From: Gilliamella apicola | GTDB taxonomy: Bacteria > Pseudomonadota > Gammaproteobacteria > Enterobacterales > Orbaceae | NCBI RefSeq assembly: GCF_003202915.1 | Contig: NZ_QGLP01000005.1 | Span: 784,721-848,720 of the forward strand | DNA: 64,000 nucleotides | Reading direction: 5' to 3' | In this document: piece by piece, positions 58,149-64,000 of the stretch | How positions within the stretch are numbered: position 1 is the first letter of the stretch | How the letters are laid out: every line of letters starts with the position of its first letter | Notes under the pieces: generated by a model | Databases searched by the model: none | Seen by the model: only the letters and a program-made list of their open reading frames with translations | Told to the model about the DNA's origin: nothing | Made by a program: the position numbers and the translations under genes

Positions 58149-59135
58149 ATGGATATTTTTATGACTTGGCAACCTACTGCATCTATTAATAATTTACTTA
58201 AGCGCGCTAAAATTGTATCTAAAGTAAGACAATTTTTCGCAGATCGCTGTATATTAGAAGTCGAAACGCCAACTTTAAGCCAATATGCAGTAACAGATGT
58301 CCATCTTAGTTCATTTCATACCTTCTTTTTAAAACCAGGTGAAACCGATGAGCAACAAGGGCAAAAAATGTCATTAATCACCAGCCCAGAATATCATATG
58401 AAGCGTTTATTAGCGGCTGGTAGTGGTCCTATTTACCAGATCTGTAAATGTTTTCGTAATCATGAAGAAGTGAGCCGCTACCATAACCCAGAATTTACTA
58501 TGCTTGAATGGTATCGTATTCAATTTGATATGATGCAAATGATCAACGAAGTCGATGATTTATTACAAAGCGTTCTAGATTGTGAACCGGCAGAACGTAT
58601 CTCTTACCAAAAAGCATTTCAACGTCACCTTAATATCGACCCATTAGAAGCTGATCATGCCACCTTAGTTGAAGCGATCAAACAACTGAATATCGAACTT
58701 AATAGCGACGATTATGATCGCGATACCTTATTACAGTGTCTATTTAGTTTTGGTGTCGAACCACATATTGGTCAAGAAAAACCGATTGCGGTTTATAACT
58801 TCCCTGCCTCACAAGCAGCTTTAGCGGCAATCAGTCCTGAAGATCACCGTGTGGCAAGTCGTTTTGAATTCTACTATAAAGGCGTTGAACTAGCTAATGG
58901 CTTTAAAGAACTAACCAATCCACAAGAACAAAAAATGCGTTTCGAACAAAATAATATCGATCGGGCTAATCAAAATTTACCGCCACAAAACATTGATATT
59001 GAATTAATCGCGGCAATGGAAGCGGGTTTACCAGATTGTGCTGGCGTTGCCGTTGGTCTAGACCGTTTAATTATGTTGGCACTTGATGCCATGAATTTAG
59101 ATGATGTGATTTCATTCACTTTTGAAAGGGCTTAA
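58149..59135 (+). CDS. epmA: Elongation factor P lysine ligase EpmA
   Basis: 328 residues. A class II lysyl-tRNA-synthetase-like catalytic core without an anticodon-binding domain. Motif 2 is in [21 protein letters not shown], motif 3 in [12 protein letters not shown]. It attaches beta-lysine to EF-P, which relieves stalling at polyproline. ATG 58149 is used; Met at codon 5 (MTWQP) matches E. coli alignment equally well. EpmB and EF-P are not in the window. Confidence 0.94.
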   Translation: MDIFMTWQPTASINNLLKRAKIVSKVRQFFADRCILEVETPTLSQYAVTDVHLSSFHTFFLKPGETDEQQGQKMSLITSPEYHMKRLLAAGSGPIYQICKCFRNHEEVSRYHNPEFTMLEWYRIQFDMMQMINEVDDLLQSVLDCEPAERISYQKAFQRHLNIDPLEADHATLVEAIKQLNIELNSDDYDRDTLLQCLFSFGVEPHIGQEKPIAVYNFPASQAALAAISPEDHRVASRFEFYYKGVELANGFKELTNPQEQKMRFEQNNIDRANQNLPPQNIDIELIAAMEAGLPDCAGVAVGLDRLIMLALDAMNLDDVISFTFERA

Positions 59136-59137
59136 TA

Positions 59138-60523
59138 ATGCTAGGAAGTTTAGGCTTAAGTGAATGGCTAGCGATAATGATCGCCATAATCGCCGGCATT
59201 TTATTTATCGCTATGCTAAAAGCGCAATTTAAAACGAGTAATATACAGGCCTTATTTGATGTACAGCTTAATCAAAAAAAACAAGAAAATCAAAATTTAA
59301 TAATCGAAATCACGCAATTAAAACAAGAGTTAAATCAATACCAACAGCAAAATGTTGCTCAAAATATCAAAATTAGTGAATTAAAAACTCGCTTAGAAGA
59401 GATCATTAATGCCGCTCACGAAAAACAGACAGTTTTAGAACAAAGTGAGCAGCGATTAACCACACAGTTTGAAAATTTAGCTAATCGAATTTTTGAACAC
59501 AGTGGCAAAAGAATTGAACAACAAAATAAACAAAGTTTGGAATTTTTACTCTCGCCACTTAAACAACAATTAGAAGGTTTTAAAAGGCAAGTTCAAGACA
59601 GTTTTGGACAAGAAGCCAAAGAGCGACATACCCTAACCCATGAAATTCGAAACTTACAACAGCTCAATGAGCTAATGACAAAAGAGGCCAACAACTTAAC
59701 CAATGCCTTAAAAGGCAATAACAAAACCCAAGGCAATTGGGGAGAGTTTATTCTTAGTCAAATTTTAGATAATTCCGGATTACGTCAAGGTTATGAATAT
59801 CACACTCAAGTTAATCTGACTAATGAGGATAATCGCCGTTTGCAACCCGATGTCATTGTACATTTACCACAAGGTGGGGATGTGGTCATTGACTCCAAAG
59901 TTACCTTAGTGGCTTATGAACGTTATTTTAATAGTGATGATGAAGAGACCAAAAGCAGAGCCATTTCAGACCATCTAATTGCCGTACGTAATCACTTAAA
60001 ACAGCTTAGCCAAAAAGATTACCATAAACTAAATGGTATTCAATCATTAGATTACGTTTTAATGTTTATTCCTGTCGAACCAGCGTTTTTATCCGCCATC
60101 GATCAAGATCCATCTTTGATTAATGATGCATTAAAAAACAATATAATGATTGTTAGCCCAACTACACTATTGGTTGCCTTACGAACCATTCATAATTTAT
60201 GGCGTTTTGAATACCAAAATCGGAATGCTGAACTTATTGCTGATAGAGCCAGTAAATTATATGACAAAGTTCGCGGTTTTATCGAAGATATGGAAAATCT
60301 GGGTAACTGTTTGGATAAAGCCCAACAGACTTATCAAAACTCAATGAATAAACTCGCTAAGGGACGGGGTAACGTTATTGGTCAAATAGAACGCTTTAGA
60401 GAATTAGGGATTGAAGTTAAAAAACCAATTAATCCTGATATAGCACAACTTTCTGTTGATGAACTTGAAAGTGAAACAGGAGAAAACCATTCTTCTACCA
60501 AAATTCAACAAATTAACCATTAA
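59138..60523 (+). CDS. rmuC: DNA recombination protein RmuC
   Basis: 461 residues. N-terminal membrane helix (about 9-26), a long coiled coil (about 45-200), then the RmuC nuclease-like domain: GNWGEFILSQILDNSGLRQGYEY, LQPDVIVHLPQGGDVVIDSKVTLVAY and MFIPVEPAFLSAI. The GDVVIDSK motif is PD-(D/E)xK-like. It limits sequence inversions in E. coli. Three bases after epmA; likely cotranscribed. Confidence 0.92.
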   Translation: MLGSLGLSEWLAIMIAIIAGILFIAMLKAQFKTSNIQALFDVQLNQKKQENQNLIIEITQLKQELNQYQQQNVAQNIKISELKTRLEEIINAAHEKQTVLEQSEQRLTTQFENLANRIFEHSGKRIEQQNKQSLEFLLSPLKQQLEGFKRQVQDSFGQEAKERHTLTHEIRNLQQLNELMTKEANNLTNALKGNNKTQGNWGEFILSQILDNSGLRQGYEYHTQVNLTNEDNRRLQPDVIVHLPQGGDVVIDSKVTLVAYERYFNSDDEETKSRAISDHLIAVRNHLKQLSQKDYHKLNGIQSLDYVLMFIPVEPAFLSAIDQDPSLINDALKNNIMIVSPTTLLVALRTIHNLWRFEYQNRNAELIADRASKLYDKVRGFIEDMENLGNCLDKAQQTYQNSMNKLAKGRGNVIGQIERFRELGIEVKKPINPDIAQLSVDELESETGENHSSTKIQQINH

Positions 60524-60597
60524 TTGGCGAACAAGAGGGGTTAATTAAATTAATCATTTAGTTTAAATATAGTTTATATATAGTTTAAACAGCTTGA

Positions 60598-60626
60598 TTC
60601 ACCAGCTTAAAAAATACGTGTATACT
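60598..60626 (+). promoter_or_regulatory. Promoter of xseB-ispA-dxs
   Basis: TTCACC, a 17-base spacer and TATACT; a strong AAGGAG site and the xseB ATG follow 25 bases on. Just upstream (60557-60590) AGTTTAAATAT/AGTTTATATAT/AGTTTAAAC repeats three times. Confidence 0.5.
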
Positions 60627-60651
60627 CATTTAATACAAGAAGGAGTACGAT

Positions 60652-60897
60652 ATGACAAAAAAACAAGATAAAGAAACCAGTTTTGAAGAAACTATCAAAC
60701 AACTTGAAGCAATTGTCACTCAACTTGAAAATGGCGATTTACCATTAGATGAAGCATTAAATGAGTTCGAAAAAGGTATAAAATTAGCCCGTTCTGGTCA
60801 AAAACAGCTTAATGAAGCTGAACAACGTATCCAAATTTTATTATCTGAAAATAGTGATGCACAATTATCTGAGTTTGCCATTGATAACAATGAATAG
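60652..60897 (+). CDS. xseB: Exodeoxyribonuclease VII small subunit
   Basis: 81 residues. [39 protein letters not shown] is the whole-family signature of the helical small subunit. It joins XseA, encoded elsewhere, to degrade single-stranded DNA. It overlaps ispA by eight bases. Confidence 0.95.
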   Translation: MTKKQDKETSFEETIKQLEAIVTQLENGDLPLDEALNEFEKGIKLARSGQKQLNEAEQRIQILLSENSDAQLSEFAIDNNE

Positions 60898-61759
60898 CCT
60901 AAAACCATTACAAGAACGTATTGATAACTATTTAGCAACGTATATATCACAGTTTTCGCCATCTAATTTGCAACAAGCTATGAGTTACAGCCTGCTTGCT
61001 GGCGGCAAACGAATACGCCCTATACTGGTTTATTTAACCGGACAAATGTTCAATTGTCCTTTAACGAAACTTGATTCAGTAGCCGCGGCTATTGAATCAA
61101 TGCACACCTATTCATTAATTCATGATGATTTACCAGCAATGGATAATGATAATCTAAGACGAGGAAAACCAACTTGCCACATACAATTTGGTCAAGCAGA
61201 GGCTATCCTCGCTGGGGATGCCTTACAATCATTAGCGTTTAGCTTATTATCCGAAAACCAACATATCGATAACCAAAGTAAAATCAAAATGATTACTGAA
61301 CTGGCAAGTGCCAGTGGTATTGCCGGTATGTGTTTGGGACAATCACTTGACTTACAAGCAGAACAGCAAAAAGTTACTTTAGAGCATTTACAAAATATTC
61401 ACAACCATAAAACTGGTGCCTTAATTCAAGCGGCAGTTCGACTCGGTGCTTATGCCTGTGGAGAGGAAGCTAAACCTTATTACCAAAACTTAGACAACTA
61501 TGCCCAGGCGATTGGACTAGCATTTCAGATACAAGATGACATCTTAGATGTCATTGGTGAACAAGAATTGATGGGTAAACCGCAAGGCTCCGATATGGCG
61601 CTAGAAAAAAGTACTTACCCAGCGTTGGTTGGATTACAAAACGCAATCGAAATGACTCAGAAGTTATATCAACAAGCTATCGATAGCCTAACGCAAATAC
61701 CTTATAATAACCAACCATTAAAAGACCTTGCTGGTTTTATAATTAATCGAAATAGTTAA
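60890..61759 (+). CDS. ispA: Farnesyl diphosphate synthase
   Basis: 289 residues from the ATG overlapping the xseB end; the 26-codon upstream extension lies inside xseB and is not conserved-looking. First Asp-rich motif in [10 protein letters not shown], second in [11 protein letters not shown], and [12 protein letters not shown]. Makes geranyl and farnesyl diphosphate for quinones and undecaprenyl carriers. It is next to dxs, the first enzyme of the same pathway. Confidence 0.95.
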   Translation: MNSLKPLQERIDNYLATYISQFSPSNLQQAMSYSLLAGGKRIRPILVYLTGQMFNCPLTKLDSVAAAIESMHTYSLIHDDLPAMDNDNLRRGKPTCHIQFGQAEAILAGDALQSLAFSLLSENQHIDNQSKIKMITELASASGIAGMCLGQSLDLQAEQQKVTLEHLQNIHNHKTGALIQAAVRLGAYACGEEAKPYYQNLDNYAQAIGLAFQIQDDILDVIGEQELMGKPQGSDMALEKSTYPALVGLQNAIEMTQKLYQQAIDSLTQIPYNNQPLKDLAGFIINRNS

Positions 61760-61771
61760 CTTAATAACTAG

Positions 61772-63637
61772 ATGGTAAAAATGAATTTAGACAAATTTCC
61801 TCTATTAAAGCAAATCAATTCACCAGCGGATCTTCGTCGCTATCCGCTGTCACAATTGTCAGCAATTAGTCAGGAATTACGACAATTTTTATTAGACTGT
61901 GTTAGTCAATCTAGCGGCCATTTAGCATCGGGACTTGGTGTGGTCGAATTAACAGTGGCGTTACATTACGTCTATCAAACACCATTTGACAAAATTATTT
62001 GGGACGTAGGTCACCAAGCTTACCCACATAAAATTTTAACTGGTCGACGCGATCAGATGCTAACTATTCGCCAAAAAGGGGGACTACACCCTTTTCCTCA
62101 CCGCAATGAAAGCGAGTATGACGTCTTAACTACTGGGCACTCTTCAACATCGATCAGTGCCGCACTGGGTATAGCTATTGCTGAACAAAAAAATCAATCA
62201 GGTCAAAAAATTGCCGCCATTATTGGGGATGGTGCATTAACCGCTGGCATGGCCTTTGAGGCAATGAACCATGCTGGGCACATTAAACCTGACATGCTGG
62301 TTATCGTTAATGATAACGATATGTCAATTTCGGAAAACACCGGTGCCCTTAATCAGCATTTAGCACAAATATTATCAAGTAAAGCCTACACCTCACTTCG
62401 AGAAAGCGGTAAAAAAGTGCTTTCGAATATACCGCCTTTAAAAGAGTTATTCAAAAAAACCGAAGAGCATCTCAAAGGTCTGGTTACCCCTGCTATTTTA
62501 TTTGAAGAATTAGGCTTTAACTATATTGGTCCAGTTGATGGACATGATGTTGAAACATTGGTTACCACCCTAAAAAAAGTTAGACAACTAAAGGGGCCAC
62601 AATTACTGCATGTTATCACCCAAAAAGGTAAAGGTTATGCTCCAGCCGAACAAAATCCAACCTTATGGCATGGTGTACCAAAATTTAATCCAAATGAAGG
62701 GATATTACCTAAGTCAAATAAAATTGCCCCAACCTATTCCAAAATATTTGGTGATTGGCTTTGTGAAACAGCTGAGCACGACAACCGTTTAATGGCAGTC
62801 ACTCCTGCTATGAGCGAAGGTTCTGGCATGACCGCATTTGCTAAACGTTTCCCTAAACAATTCTTTGATGTCGCCATAGCCGAGCAACATGCCGTGACGT
62901 TAGCCGCTGGCTTTGCCATTAGTGGATTAAAGCCAGTAGTTGCCATCTATTCGACTTTCTTGCAACGGGCATATGATCAAGTGATCCATGATATTGCTAT
63001 CCAAAACTTACCTGTTTTATTTGCTATCGACCGTGCAGGCATTGTCGGGGCAGACGGCGAAACCCACCAAGGCGCATTCGATTTAAGCTTCTTACGCTGT
63101 ATCCCAAACTTGGTCATCATGACACCAAGTGACGAAAACGAATGCCGACAAATGCTCTATACCGGTTATTTGCACAATGGACCAGCAGCAGTACGATATC
63201 CTCGTGGGGAAGGTAATGGTGCACACTTAGCGCCATTAACAGCTATACCTCTGGGACAAGCCAAACTTTGCCGTACAGGTGAAAGTATTGCTTTACTCAA
63301 TTTTGGCACATTATTACCAGAAGTTTTACAAGTGGCCGAACAAATAAATGCTACAGTGATAGATATGCGTTTTGTTAAACCGCTTGACGAAAAAGTCCTT
63401 TTGCACATTAGCCAAAGCCATAATATACTTGTCACCATCGAAGAAAACAGTATCAAAGGTGGAGCAGGAAGCGCCGTCAATGAATTTTTGTTATCGAAAA
63501 AAATAAAATGTGATATTTTAAATATCGGATTGCCTGACGTTTTTATCCCTCAAGGCTCGCAACAAGAGATGCGCGACGAACTCGGGTTAAACGCTAAACA
63601 TATAATTGACAAAATTAACAAATTTAGAAAACTATAG
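61772..63637 (+). CDS. dxs: 1-deoxy-D-xylulose-5-phosphate synthase
   Basis: 621 residues. Thiamine-diphosphate enzyme that condenses pyruvate and glyceraldehyde phosphate in the MEP isoprenoid pathway. [22 protein letters not shown], the TPP motif [18 protein letters not shown]...NDNDMSIS, and [17 protein letters not shown] are intact. Met at codon 4 (MNLDKFPLL, 61781) could be the true start. It lies 12 bases after ispA. The partner substrate pyruvate is also what BtsT imports, though that link is only metabolic. Confidence 0.95.
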   Translation: MVKMNLDKFPLLKQINSPADLRRYPLSQLSAISQELRQFLLDCVSQSSGHLASGLGVVELTVALHYVYQTPFDKIIWDVGHQAYPHKILTGRRDQMLTIRQKGGLHPFPHRNESEYDVLTTGHSSTSISAALGIAIAEQKNQSGQKIAAIIGDGALTAGMAFEAMNHAGHIKPDMLVIVNDNDMSISENTGALNQHLAQILSSKAYTSLRESGKKVLSNIPPLKELFKKTEEHLKGLVTPAILFEELGFNYIGPVDGHDVETLVTTLKKVRQLKGPQLLHVITQKGKGYAPAEQNPTLWHGVPKFNPNEGILPKSNKIAPTYSKIFGDWLCETAEHDNRLMAVTPAMSEGSGMTAFAKRFPKQFFDVAIAEQHAVTLAAGFAISGLKPVVAIYSTFLQRAYDQVIHDIAIQNLPVLFAIDRAGIVGADGETHQGAFDLSFLRCIPNLVIMTPSDENECRQMLYTGYLHNGPAAVRYPRGEGNGAHLAPLTAIPLGQAKLCRTGESIALLNFGTLLPEVLQVAEQINATVIDMRFVKPLDEKVLLHISQSHNILVTIEENSIKGGAGSAVNEFLLSKKIKCDILNIGLPDVFIPQGSQQEMRDELGLNAKHIIDKINKFRKL

Positions 63638-63644
63638 GTTAAAT

Positions 63645-63938
63645 ATGGAAAATCAAGCTGTCACTGTTCAGATTTTTGGGCGAACGTTAAAGTTTAATTG
63701 CCCAGTCGAGGAAGTTGACGCACTTACAAATGCGGCAAAAGATTTAGATGCACGCTTAATAAAATTACGAGAAAGATCACCTCAAATTGGTAGCGATCAA
63801 CTTATCATGACAGCTGCACTAAATTTGTCTTACGAACTAACCAAAGAACAAGAAAAAAGCAACGAATTTGCAAATAGATTAAAGATGCTACAACAGTTAC
63901 TCGATTCTGCTTTAAATATAAACAGTTCGTCTGATTAA
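63645..63938 (+). CDS. zapA: Cell division protein ZapA
   Basis: 98 residues from ATG 63645; the frame extends 13 codons into dxs but MENQAVTVQIFGRTLKF is the typical start. ZapA-family segments: IFGRTLKFNCP, NAAKDLDARL, ALNLSYEL and a C-terminal coiled coil. Stabilises FtsZ bundles at mid-cell. The usual next gene in gammaproteobacteria is ssrS (6S RNA). Confidence 0.92.
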   Translation: MENQAVTVQIFGRTLKFNCPVEEVDALTNAAKDLDARLIKLRERSPQIGSDQLIMTAALNLSYELTKEQEKSNEFANRLKMLQQLLDSALNINSSSD

Positions 63939-63961
63939 ATGTAAATAATCAACAAATGCTA

Positions 63962-63989
63962 TTGTATGATTTTTAAAATTTTGTATTAT
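63962..63989 (+). promoter_or_regulatory. Promoter at the window edge, probably for 6S RNA
   Basis: TTGTAT, a 16-base spacer and TATTAT, ending 11 bases before the edge, just downstream of zapA. The conserved zapA-ssrS order makes 6S RNA the expected transcript, but none of it lies far enough inside the window to be seen. Confidence 0.45.
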
Positions 63990-64000
63990 AGTAAACACCT

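Noticed and set aside
60812-60889. 26-codon N-terminal extension of ispA
   Set aside because: Falls inside xseB; the ATG at 60890 fits the family start and operon overlap.

Overview
The window is AT-rich chromosomal DNA of a gammaproteobacterium close to Enterobacterales. Core proteins align well, as I recall them, with their E. coli counterparts (BtsT, BtsS, BglX, Dxs, RNase II, NusA). Gene order is also enterobacterial in places: metY-rimP-nusA-infB-rbfA-truB, a trp operon with fused trpGD and trpCF, ppdA-ppdB-ygdB-ppdC, opgGH and xseB-ispA-dxs. Low GC together with this content suggests Orbaceae (Gilliamella/Orbus/Frischella-like gut symbionts). The genus is an inference.

Layout. 1-5050: 3' end of an autotransporter, then a Fur-box-controlled sitABCD Mn/Fe importer. 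5065-8316 (minus): dnaB, and usg-truA. 8495-9544: an orphan LacI-type regulator. 9577-15962 (minus): translation/transcription operon headed by initiator tRNA metY. 16099-22967 (minus): complete trp operon with promoter/TrpR operator, a 25-codon leader peptide with tandem Trp codons, and an attenuator. 23061-25608 (minus): a TPR plus DUF2971 gene split by a homopolymer frameshift. 25846-27426: qmcA and ybbJ. 27601-38132: an accessory island with a 5'-nucleotidase remnant, an orphan vgrG, a large putative peptidoglycan-targeting type VI effector, a decayed immunity-lipoprotein gene, a secreted LprI-like protein, a duplicated signal-peptide fragment, a broken GH19-like hydrolase, another secreted protein, an IS3-type remnant and repeated hairpin elements. 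38155-43110 (minus): btsT with its regulators btsS-btsR and a candidate BtsR site. 43127-47217 (minus): bglX, a 14-bp minisatellite, yajQ and dapD. 47435-49220: four pseudopilin genes. 49192-50025: debris of a LysR gene and a HAD phosphatase gene. 50072-63938: ybfF (minus), rnb, yecH, a lipoprotein gene, opgGH, epmA, rmuC, xseB-ispA-dxs and zapA. A promoter at the right edge probably belongs to 6S RNA.

How the parts work together. The trp genes form a closed pathway from chorismate to tryptophan under both repression and attenuation. BtsS senses pyruvate and BtsR activates btsT; all three are adjacent here, whereas in E. coli transporter and regulators are far apart. The island is the most dynamic part. 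It looks like an orphan VgrG cassette in which an intact effector sits beside broken effector and immunity genes, separated by near-identical hairpin repeats that could serve as recombination points. No T6SS core genes, CRISPR array, prophage or rRNA operon were seen.
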